DNA of 64,000 nucleotides from Saccharina japonica. Its lineage: Eukaryota > Sar > Phaeophyceae > Laminariales > Laminariaceae. Below the pieces are notes generated by a model. The model was not told the DNA's origin. It saw only the letters and a list, made by a program, of their open reading frames with translations, and made no database searches. The stretch spans positions 124,001 to 188,000 of the forward strand of contig MEHQ01003935.1 in NCBI GenBank assembly GCA_008828725.1. The letters run 5' to 3'. This document shows, piece after piece, positions 55,492 to 64,000 of the stretch (its first letter is position 1; each line of letters begins with the position of its first letter). The translations under genes were made by a program, and so were the position numbers.

Positions 55492-55742
55492 GAACCGGTG
55501 GCGGGTTTTTCTACCTCACGTGCACGGGCGAAGTCTTAGCCCTCCCGTCTCCCACGGGGTTCGAGGAACGCTACGTCCTGCTAGACGACGCTTCCTTTTT
55601 CGAAGTATCAGGGCCGCTTGGTGCCCAAGGGAAAGAGTGCGCGGCTCGCTTACGAGGGGTGTTCCGTGCTCGGGCGGGGGTGCTGCGGGTGGCGTACGCT
55701 GCGTCCGTGAGATCGCGGTCTGTGGAGCCAATGGCTCAACAG
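55492..55742 (+). CDS. Exon 29: beta-rich segment, probably a propeller blade
   Basis: CCCCAG acceptor; GA completes Gly with exon 28; donor CAG/GTAAGG. GTGGGFFYLTCTGEVLALPS then GFEERYVLLDDASFFEVSG and LRGVFRARAGVLRVAYAASV: alternating strands with turns, consistent with a divergent WD40-type blade, but no Trp-Asp. Confidence 0.75.
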
Positions 55743-57287
55743 GTAAGGAGAAGAAACACCTGACTGGGCACACATACATGTGTAAAACAATATTCGACAA
55801 TAAAACTGGTATAACAGAGGACCAGACACAAAACCACAGCACTGAATTGACGTGCCGTTTTGCAAGCACACCTAGTTTTTCCTTCGCGATCAGCCAAACA
55901 ATGGCTGCCATGAAGAAGGTCAGTTCTTAAAGCAAGCATACATGATAGGAACCAAACACCTAACTATCTCTAGAACAACAAACACCAGAATGGTTTTGAA
56001 ACGGTTCCCGGTCTCTAGTAACGGAACTGAGTAGGAAGGGCCACGCATCCGTGATGGTATGGGTGGCGCCCAAGGGAATGGAGACAGAGGCGGGGGTCGG
56101 TTCGTAGGGAAACCGCGGCGGACGAAAGCAGGAAGGAAACGACAGACAGGGTAGCAAGGTCCTAGACTGACTAACTGGTAGAACCTGTCTGTACTACGGA
56201 CACAAACCTGCCTCGGCTGCTTGGAAGGTGCTTTTGGTGTGCTCCGGCTGCCTGTCTTTTCCTGTCGTTCTTAGTATTGCTCTGTTTGCGTTGTTTTTCA
56301 TGCCATTTCCTTTCGTTTCATTTCATTTGATTATATTGTCTGTCGCATCTCCTCTGGGTGAAGCACGACACTTTCTTTCTTTATTTTTGTCATGTTTTTG
56401 TTTGGTCGTTTGATTGTTTGTTGGTTTGCTTTATTATGTTTATTTTTATTCTTTTTTCCTTTTCGCTTTTTCTCTTTCTTGTTTTTTTCTCTCTTTCATG
56501 CACCTGGATTGCTAGCAGGCTAGGTCTTGCCTGTCGTATATGGCATTGCATTGTCTGCTCTGCTTATTGAACTGAGCGTAGTATCTCTGTGTCGTAGTTT
56601 TGTGACCACATAACTGGTACCTTTTTAGGATGAAGAATCGGCACGGACACTGGGTGTGCTGAATGTCGACAGGTAGAAAGGAAGGTTTAATGTGAAGAAC
56701 AGTAACCTTCTCCTTAACTGACCTGCCGTTTTACAAGCACGTGCGCGAAACCTCCGGGCACGTTTCATATATATGTATGTGTGTCTGACCTTCATGTTTT
56801 ACCAACACCGTTGGCAACACATCAACCGCGTTCCACTGTTGCCATGAGTGCGAACTGAAGTCGTGTTTCAGGAGGGGTGTGTTCCGATGTCAACTGATAC
56901 TGATTCCTCGGCCCAGACGTGATTGGACACTTATCCCCTTAAGAGATGTACCCATTGTTTTGGAGCATACTATTTGGAATTAATGTGGGAATATGTTTTT
57001 CGGCAGCGCAAGGGTTAACCGGTAGGTGTGACTAGGCTGAGAGCGCGACGTGAGGTCTCTGACACCAAGCAGTTTCGTTCCGTGGTTTTCGTGGTCATTT
57101 GTTTTACGGCGTTTTGATGTCCAGCCAGACAAAACCCGCCGCACAATCCTGCAGGCAACGGTCGTTACGAGCAACCGCTTCGCCGAACAAAGACACAAGT
57201 CACCGAAAAATAAAATTTTCTCTCCACGCCCTCGCGCTCACGCTATTTTCACAAGCCCTGTCTTCGTCCGGACCCCTACCCCGCCAG
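55743..57287 (+). other. Intron 29
   Basis: Contains a relative of the 5.8-kb repeat (55830-56020) and the inverted partner of 6775-7010 (56492-56705). The T-rich stretch 56250-56480 holds hydrophobic ORFs that look non-coding. Confidence 0.55.
56492..56705 (-). repeat. Dispersed repeat, inverted partner of 6.8 kb
   Basis: CATGCACCTGGATTGCTAGC, CTTGCCTGTCGTATATGGCA, TGAAGAATCGGCACGGACAC and GTAGAAAGGAAGGTTTAATG are the reverse complement of 6783-7005. Confidence 0.65.
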
Positions 57288-57797
57288 ATGAACGACACAG
57301 GCGTTATCGCGAAAACCCACCGCGTGCTAGACGGGCACTTCCCGGGACAGCGTTTCGCCGTATTTTACAGGGAAGGAGACGGCCCCGACCGGGACATTAC
57401 CGCCACCATCCCCCTGTTTGGCAAAGAGGCGTTTACCCCTGCCTCAATCATGGGCGGTGGGGTCGAAGACCTTCAACCATACCACGAAGGTAACATCGCC
57501 TCAGGAGACCACGATCGCAGTCGAGACGACGCCGGGTTTGGGTCTGGGGAGGGTTCTCGCGTGGGCGTAGGCGGTAGTGAGGTCGCCGGCTCGGCTGAAT
57601 TTCTCCGCGTCGAGGTCGCCGGAAGGGGTCGCGCCGTGGGTTTCGGTTCCGATGGGCCCGCCGCGGCGGTGAGTTTGTGGGCGGTCGGCAGGGTGTCTCT
57701 GCGAGTTGAGGCGAGGTCTTTCGATGAATCGTTGGGCGAGGATCGACAGGCGGCCGCGAGAGCGGCGTTCCTGGCGTCTTGGGCCTTGCAAATGCAG
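57288..57797 (+). CDS. Exon 30: beta-rich segment, unknown
   Basis: Acceptor CCCGCCAG at 57287 gives phase 0, donor CAG/GTGAGA. An upstream acceptor at 57128 would also keep phase and add 53 residues. GHFPGQRFAVFYREGDGPDR, DITATIPLFGKEAFTP, then a Gly/Ser-rich loop and VEVAGRGRAVGFGSDG, AAVSLWAVGRVSLRVEARSF and a closing helix AARAAFLASWALQMQ. It resembles propeller strands without a clear family signature. Confidence 0.72.
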
Positions 57798-58632
57798 GTG
57801 AGATATTATTCCAGCGTTTACGTACTGTAGCGGGAAGTGCCGCAATGGGGTTGCTAAAACAACGTGATTGTTGATTATGAATAGCAGCTTCACCAACATC
57901 CATATATAACTGCTGGTATGCAGTATGTGTGTAGTGTTCGTATTGATTTTTAGATTATTAGAGGGTTTCGTCTCTGAATCTCTGAATGTGCGCAACGAGG
58001 CTGTTCCTAGCGGCGGAGAACTTGCACGTACGTGCGGGGCTATTCGAATGGCTGTTCCAGGTATATTCAAGAAGGCAAATCGATTAATCATTGGATTGAC
58101 CTAATGTTAATTATTTGTTTATAAAGGGTTTCCCTTCGTGATTTGTGGTTGGCTTTAAATCCCGGAGGTGTCGCAAGCTGAGAAGGGAGAACACAGCAGG
58201 CGTCGTACGAAGCCACCGGGCAAAAGCGAAGAGTATTAGAAAAAACGTTGAAAGCTGAAAAGAAAACACTAGCCACCGGGCAAGTAACACCGACCAGGCC
58301 AAACGAGTTTATAGTTAATGCATGTTGGAGTTGATGCCACCGAGCGGTGCGTGTGACCCCTGGGTTGTTGCATATACCCGATTAACGACGTGGTGGAAGT
58401 TTTCGCTCCCCTAGCCCCAATTCTACGACGCCACGGGGACAAATTTATATAACAGCCTCATTCTTCATTGCACGCTTAAGTTACGTCGTATAATCACTTG
58501 TTCCGCAGGGCACACGTACTGTCAAGCAGCAGGGGATATCATCAAAGAACGGTGCTTCCAACACCCCTTCGTTTATCTTCCCGCATCCCCTAATCGCCCT
58601 AAATTCACTCTGTCTACTACCCGCTCCCCCAG
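57798..58632 (+). other. Intron 30
   Basis: Nothing recognised. Confidence 0.5.
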
Positions 58633-58909
58633 CACTTGCGAGCCCTTTGCTCCAAGCGTGCGTTCGTCGCGAGAAGCCGTGCCAACGCAGAAGCCCGCTT
58701 CATGATTCGGGTCGGTTCGGGACTTCGCTTGTGCTCCCTTGATCGGGCCTGTGGCGAGGAGGCTGCCGACACGGCCGGAATCGTGGCGCTACGGCAAGCG
58801 GTGGCAGCCGCTCTGCGCCTACCGTCGCGTTTCCCCTTCGCATCTGCACATGGTCGTGGCGGCGCGTACCTCCAGGCGGCAAAGGTTGGACGGGGTACTC
58901 CAGTACCAA
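58633..58909 (+). CDS. Exon 31: helical segment, unknown
   Basis: CCCCAG acceptor, phase 0. HLRALCSKRAFVARSRANAE and TAGIVALRQAVAAALRLPSR suggest helices. Donor uncertain: AAG/GTTGGA at 58884 fits the phase of exon 32; CAA/GTAAAA at 58909 is the better site but would leave one base. An alternative frame downstream (VQLFRMDGIVAWLLRC) is also protein-like, so this exon's 3' end is unresolved. Confidence 0.55.
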
Positions 58910-59698
58910 GTAAAAAAGACGGCGGCGGCGGTGCAGCTGTTTCGAATGGATGGAATCGTAGCATGGCTGTTGCGCTGTGTCCAATGCGAGGAAACAAGTT
59001 GGAAAAAAAAGCAGCGGACCCTTTCTAAGAGACCATTCGTTTCCCTCTAGTAAGATCGCCATCCAATGAGATAGAGCCGAATTTTAGGGAAAATGTTGGA
59101 ACCACATATTTGACAAGATTCACTTGTATTCTCGAAGGTCATTGCGGTACTTCGATTTGAGGTTTCCAAGGCGTAGTCACAGGCAAAATTCTGTTTTTGT
59201 TTGCTCACTAATGTCCTGGTGGGACTGACGCTTTCTGCGACGCAATGCGTTTTGGATGCCAGCTACCAAAACGCCGCTACCTTGTAACGGCTATGATACC
59301 GAGCTAATAATATTTCGTGGGTTTTCAAGTACCCTCGTTTATGCTGGTCGACGATCCCCCAAACCCATCCCTTAACGTACCGTTTGTTTCCCCCCCCTGC
59401 CTTTCTTCGTGTGTACGCATGCGCATAAACATGGAGTGCACTCACTGTTGCCTTTCCCGTTTTCATTCACGTTGTTGTTTTGTTTTATTCGTCCAGCCCC
59501 TTCTTTGAGTTCTAACCCGCTCATCGGTGCCCTGTCTCCCCGCAGTGCTTTCTACCATTTGAGCTACGATAAACATTCCGACTGAGGTTCGTATATAGCT
59601 GTTCCGACACAATAGGAGGATGCCCCGTGAGTAGCGTCACAGGGCGCAAGACGCCACTACTGTATCTGATCCGTCTTATTCTTCCCTTCCCGGTGTAG
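58910..59698 (+). other. Intron 31
   Basis: Nothing clear. A short minus-strand A-box-like TAGCTCAAATGGTAGAAAGC at 59553-59572 lacks a T-arm. Confidence 0.45.
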
Positions 59699-59866
59699 GT
59701 GTTGCGGTCTCTGCGTAGTGCGGAGGAGCAAAACATCGGAGGTGGACGAGGCGGCGCAAGGCAAAAGGTTGCTCTACTCTGGCAAAGCTTAAGAAGAGCG
59801 GCGTATTCAGAGACAGACCCGATCGCACGCCACTTCCTTCGGTCCATCGTGACGACAGCCTTTCAG
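59699..59866 (+). CDS. Exon 32: helical segment
   Basis: GTGTAG acceptor, CAG/GTAAGG donor, 56 codons, phase 0 to 0. VALLWQSLRRAAYSETDPIA RHFLRSIVTTAFQ, then ETLTGARREG in the next exon. Helix-rich; may begin another EF-hand-like unit before the kinase region. Confidence 0.75.
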
Positions 59867-61251
59867 GTAAGGCTGTGTTCTCTATTCCGCGCTCGTGGCG
59901 CACGCTGTCCGCCATAGCGTTTGATAGCACGTGGTGCATGCTACGATAGCGGCACATGCAGTACACCTATCATGTCCTGGGGCTGCTCACTCGAAGAGCT
60001 GTATACTTAAAAAAAGGTAAAAAGTAAAACCCGATCAATAACGCCATCGCCTAATATAGGTGTACTTATGTATACAGTATATCGAAAAATCGTTACAGGC
60101 ACAACTGACATTCCAGCGATAATGGATAATTACCGGGTAATTACCTGTTTAATTACCGGGTAATTATCGGGGGGTAATTACCGGGTAATTACCGGATGAT
60201 TGTTCAGTTCACAAGTGTACTAATACTTATCCATAAATAGTTTGGCTAAAAAGAGCTACCCCAATAATACCTGCCGTAGCACAGATGACAACCATTGTGT
60301 AGCGTATCCGCTGTATTACTGGGGGAAGATGGCGTCGCACGGAACGGCGCCTCAAGGTATCTTCTGAAAGGTCAAGGGATACGAGGGTCTGAACGTAGCG
60401 TATTGAGGGGATTAAAAGGCATTGATCGCGGGCTCAGCTCCGTGCCTTTCACAACGCTAGAAGAGTGAATAGGGGCAGGTATAATTAGCACCCCGGCCGA
60501 AGGGCTATACGGTTGGTTGCGGTGGCTAGAGTCTATAGCACACAATATAGTGTTGGGCAGCAGGGAGCATGTTTTTCTCCACCACATGGTATGGACGCTG
60601 ACATCTGTTGTGAAGGGCACGCCAGGTAATTTTAGTGTGGAACCTCTCCCCAACTAACACCAGGTACATCGTAATATGTTACGTTTCGTGGCTTGGAATT
60701 GGCATGTTGTCTCCCACTTTTTGCCGAAAGCGAGAGTAAGGGCAGTAGTACTGGTGTAGAGACCCAAGCATCGTCCGAGCTACGGCAGTTTCCCCTCCGC
60801 TAGTTTGGCCGCCTCGCTTACTGTGGGCCTTCCGAACAATTCACGCCGAAACACGTTTTGCAGCTTTCACCTGTATTGGCAGTGCCCGGTCTGATAAAAG
60901 GCAGACCCTACTATATAATCTCCCGGATCATCCCCACGCTTTATCTGACGCGATCCTCAGTCGGAATGTGCTATACCGCGCGGCGGGATATTAGCTTAGA
61001 AATCCCCTCCCCTGCCCTCCCCTCCCCTCCCCTCCTCTCCCCTGTGATCGAGACTTTCGTTTTGCACCACGCTCGCCTGCAACATCCAATGCTGTCATAT
61101 ATCTGGTGAAAACCAGACAACTTATTGTTTACAAAATAAACGAAAAACGCCTCAACCGTGAGACCGAGAAAACAAAAAGTCGAAACCCATAGTTGCAAGC
61201 TAAGTGCGTTGCGATAACACAATTGAGATTTTTTTTCCATTCGCCGTACAG
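59867..61251 (+). other. Intron 32
   Basis: Tandem palindromes of GGTAATTACCGGGTAATTAC at 60125-60200 and a CCCCTCCCCTCC tract near 61005-61045; no gene. Confidence 0.6.
60125..60200. repeat. GGTAATTACC palindromic tandem repeat
   Basis: Five overlapping copies of TTACCGGGTAATTA-type palindromes. Confidence 0.75.
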
Positions 61252-64000
61252 GAGACGCTTACGGGGGCTCGGCGTGAAGGAAGTAGCGTCGGATGGCCGA
61301 TTCAGTGGGACGGCTTGCGAGCGGCCCTCGACGCTTCCATAGACCCCGACCGGGCAACAACAGAAGAAGCATACACCCTTCTCGTTAGGTTAGGGCAAGC
61401 AGTTCCCAGCAGCTGTCACGGGGTGCTCGAGGCTTTCGCAAGGAAGGCCGAGGAGGGCGTGGTGGCGAGCCAGCACACGCCGCCGCCGAGTGGTCCAACG
61501 TTACTACGTGTTGAGCGTGGAACCGAGGGGCATTCGGCAACTGAGTTGGCGGGAAGCAGGCCACATGACGTGCGGGTGAGCCCCGCGGACGAGCGCGACC
61601 AACCCGAGCGCGACTACTCCTTGGTTGACAGCCCAGCGCTTTTACAGGGTGAAGCGCCGTCGGTGCTGTTAGGGTCGGGGGAAATAGCCGCCCTCGCGAC
61701 AGAGCTCGACCCTTTGAGAAGAGTTGACCGTGCGTTTGTCGCACTGGAAAACACTTTCGGAGACGAAAAGTTTAAGAAACCAAAAGCAGCACAGCGACGT
61801 TTCTTTCGGTCTCCGCTACAGGGCTATGCTGCAGCCAGGCGTTGCCGCGGTTGGCACGAGAAACTCGAGGCGACAGGCAACGCCCTCGCGACAATTCGAC
61901 TGCGGCTAGGCCGACGGGGTCAAGACCTTCTGGCCGAAGGGCGAACCGCAGGGGCGCCAGAAATTGCTAGTCCACAGCCTGAGGTAACCGCGGATGAACT
62001 CATGGCAGAGGCCAAGGCATTGGCGGGTAACCCAGCGCGGCGACAGGCTGCCCTGGGCAACCACAATGGGTCCGATCACCGTTGTGAAGTTCTCACAGCT
62101 CGGGCGCACTTATATGCGCCATTGCCGGACCGGTCGGGGAGAGTCATTCGAGCCTTTGACGGATGGGGGTACTACGCCCGCACGGTGAACGGTCTGAAGA
62201 CCGGCGCCTGTGATAGCAAGGACTCCGGGGAAGCCGTTGCGGTGTTAGAGGTGTCCCCAGAGCCCGGTAGACAGTTCTCAAACACAAAGGCGGGCCGTGG
62301 AAGGGCATTTGGTGAGAATATGGCCTTCACGGTTTTGCTCCTGTCGGTGCCGGACCTGCGCGAGCAACCCGGGTTAATGAAGTTTCATCCCGAAGCAAAC
62401 GTTATCGTGGATGGAGGTGACGGTACTCAAGGTGGGAGCGGAGACTGCGCGGCTGGGGGCACTACTCCCTTACGCATCGTTTGCGAGCGCCTAGAAGGAT
62501 GGAGGTCGCTTCGAGACGTTATCCTGCAGCACGGACCGCTAGCACCCCCTTCGGCAATCGCCGTTGGAGATGACAGCGGGTTGCGCGTGCTGCGTTTATG
62601 GGGCAGGCAATTGGCGACGACTCTGGAATTCCTAGCGTCTAGGTCGCTCGTCTTGCGAGATCTCCGGGCGTCCACGGTTTTCGTGTCTCCGGATGGGTCG
62701 AAAGTCAAGATTGTGGCTTTCTCTACCTTGGCCACTGTAAACTCGGAAGGGGAGGTATCTCCCGGAGCTACGTGTCTTGACGACAACATCCACGGCCCAT
62801 CAAAACCCTTGACTCCGCCGGAGGCTCTTGCGATAAGAAGAGGCGTGTCGGAATCGTCTCGTGACGTCCGTGACGGAGCCGCGATGGACAACCGGGACAC
62901 CAACTGCGATGGCACACTTGTTCTGGCAGACGATGAGAGGCCGGGCGCACTTGGCGCAACGACCGCCTGGGATACATGGACGTTCGGTGTGCTGTTCTTT
63001 GAACTGGCCTTCGGGGTATCGCCCCCAGCGTTCGGCGCCTCTCTTGGCCCAGCTGTAGCAGCGCTTACAGAGATCGCCGTCACTAAAGGCGTCCCGCCCC
63101 CCGACCTTGGCGACGTGGCACGCGCCATCGAGTACGACTTTTTGTCAGCCACTGAAGGCGGCGTTGCAAGAGAGAACACTGGTGAGAGGCTCCATACCTT
63201 TCCTCTTTTGACGAAAGCGCCGGGGCGCACGCCCCTTGATGCTGCCACTGGGTTGAGGAGTTCTCTCCAGGCACCCACCGCCGAGCGAGAACCGGTTCCA
63301 CCCTCCAGTTATCTGACCGAAAAAGGGTCAAAGGCTGTCGAAGGCTTCCGGCGGGCTTGGGTCCGGCGGCAACTGCAACTGGAGGAAAGCGGAGTTGTGG
63401 ACGTGGTAACATGGCAGATGTTCCAGGAGAAAGTCAAGCGCCATCTCGATGCATCAGTAGCGGCGGTTGCGTCGTTGGTGTCACGGCCGGCGAATGGGAA
63501 AGAGTCGTGGCGAGGTGGCGACGACGGAGGGGAGAGGAGGTTGGCGCTTGCTGGTGACCACGGTGGTACTGCCATGTCTACGCAAATTACGGCAGGGGTG
63601 GGGGCTGTCGACAGAATAAAGGCGCGCCTGTTAGCAGCAGATCACAAGGAATCAGGATGGCTGCCTATTCGCGTTACGCTAGGGGTGGTGAGAGATGAGC
63701 TCCAGCTGTCGTTCTCAACGAGAGAGACCGAGCTGATCACCGCTTGCCTTCAGGATGGAGGGATGGCGCGCCGAGAGAACAACGGAGACACACAGGGCCG
63801 CGTCCGTCGAACAGACGATGTCTTCTACCCCCCACTCTTGCACGTCCTTCTCGACAGCCTGACTCCTCTACCTGAACTCCAAACACTTCGTGCGGGTCAA
63901 TCGTTACCTCTGCCCATCCCGACTTGCTTCGAGGAGCTCCTGAGAGCATGCTTGGAGCCGGATCCGAACCGTAGGCCGCGCCCTGGAGACCTTCGACATC
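61252..64000 (+). CDS. Exon 33: kinase-like (pseudokinase) domain with large insertions, runs off the window
   Basis: CCGTACAG acceptor; the frame GAG ACG CTT stays open for 916 codons to the window end (no ATG needed, so easily missed). Residues about 1-310 are helical and charged. From about 62130: GWGYYARTVNGLKTG and EAVAVLEV (glycine-loop and VAIK region; Lys replaced by Leu), CERLEGWRSLRDVI (hinge), then LEFLASRSLVLRDLRASTVF at about 62620-62680 (HRDLKPxN equivalent: His to Leu, Lys to Arg, Asn to Thr) and VKIVAF (DFG lost) at 62704-62721. AWDTWTFGVLFFELAFG (62965-63015) is subdomain IX. About 300 residues with half-EF-hand-like pieces (VTWQMFQEKVKRHL) are inserted before CLEPDPNRRPRPGDL (63949-63994), subdomain XI. 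Loss of Lys, Asn and DFG predicts a pseudokinase. Confidence 0.87.

Larger units (their letters stand above)
386..64000 (+). other. Giant multidomain gene: EF-hand / PUB array / Tudor-like / WD40 / pseudokinase (partial at both ends)
   Basis: Gene-level entry for the exons listed below. I see about 32 exons with GT-AG borders whose phases agree at 29 of 31 successive joins as drawn, several with split codons that complete sensible residues (GAG at 1055/8930, AGA at 9530/10174, AGC at 17218/17764, GGA at 54461/55492). One further join (58884 to 59699) needs the alternative donor, and one (35596 to 39999) does not agree. The translation runs EF-hand, PUB, PUB, EF-hand pair, PUB, PUB, coiled coil, Tudor-like, degenerate EF-hands, WD40, Tudor-like, WD40, uncharacterised, pseudokinase. 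No internal start or terminal stop was found. PUB domains are known p97/Cdc48 binders, EF-hands bind calcium and WD40 repeats are scaffolds; a calcium-responsive scaffold is inference. Two adjacent genes remain possible, most easily near 31-40 kb, where introns are longest and one phase fails. Confidence 0.68.

Noticed and set aside
59553..59590. A-box-like TAGCTCAAATGGTAGAAAGC on the minus strand as a tRNA
   Set aside because: No T-arm or pairing acceptor at the right distance; only about half of a tRNA pattern.

Overview
The window reads as nuclear DNA of an intron-rich eukaryote. GC-rich exons with GT-AG borders are scattered through repeat-laden introns (mean about 1.6 kb), there is no operon structure or ribosome-binding site, and EF-hand, WD40, Tudor-like, PUB and kinase-like modules are encoded one exon at a time. 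This style (large GC-rich multidomain genes, EF-hand plus Tudor-like combinations, microsatellite-filled introns) suggests a stramenopile alga, most likely a brown alga. The species assignment is inference; no marker gene fixes it.

The central result is that nearly all protein-like sequence lies on the + strand and behaves as ONE very large gene entering before position 386 and leaving after 64000. I could place about 32 exons by hand (plus four in a duplicated block). At 29 of the 31 successive junctions the splice phases agree as drawn, including split codons; at one more (58884/58909 to 59699) agreement depends on choosing the weaker donor. No credible start codon, terminal stop plus poly(A) signal, or internal promoter was seen. 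The visible coding sequence is roughly 12.5 kb (over 4,100 residues), incomplete at both ends. Predicted order: EF-hand-like region and canonical EF loop (386-9530); PUB domain 1 (9400-12861); PUB 2 (14460-16750); EF-hand pair (17130-17917); PUB 3 (18771-20212); PUB 4 (21701-21877 or 28114-28290, then 29581-30177); coiled coil (30887-31058); less clear segments and Tudor-like pieces (35322-41984); degenerate EF-hands (42763-45158); WD40 repeats (46253-51100) with a Tudor-like motif (51150-52202); more WD40 (53463-54461); uncharacterised segments (55492-59866); and a 916-codon open exon with a kinase-like domain (61252-64000) lacking the usual catalytic motifs, so probably a pseudokinase. PUB domains of known proteins bind p97/Cdc48, so a calcium-sensing scaffold around p97 is a reasonable but unproven idea.

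The region 17.6-29.2 kb contains a near-identical duplication (about 17600-22340 versus 24060-28750, offset about 6.46 kb) whose junctions sit in a TGG microsatellite and a 27-bp minisatellite. The first copy contains scrambled stretches that look like uncorrected sequence, and the extra coding length (763 nt) is not a multiple of three. It is either a very recent tandem duplication or an assembly artefact.

The introns are full of dispersed repeats: a poly(C)-ended family that sits next to splice sites in an orientation-dependent way, short inverted-repeat (MITE-like) elements, CTCCTCAAGTGAGGAG hairpin elements, several minisatellites and two hexanucleotide arrays. Two tRNA-like minus-strand sequences were also seen. 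No transposase, reverse transcriptase, CRISPR array or bacterial-type feature was recognised.
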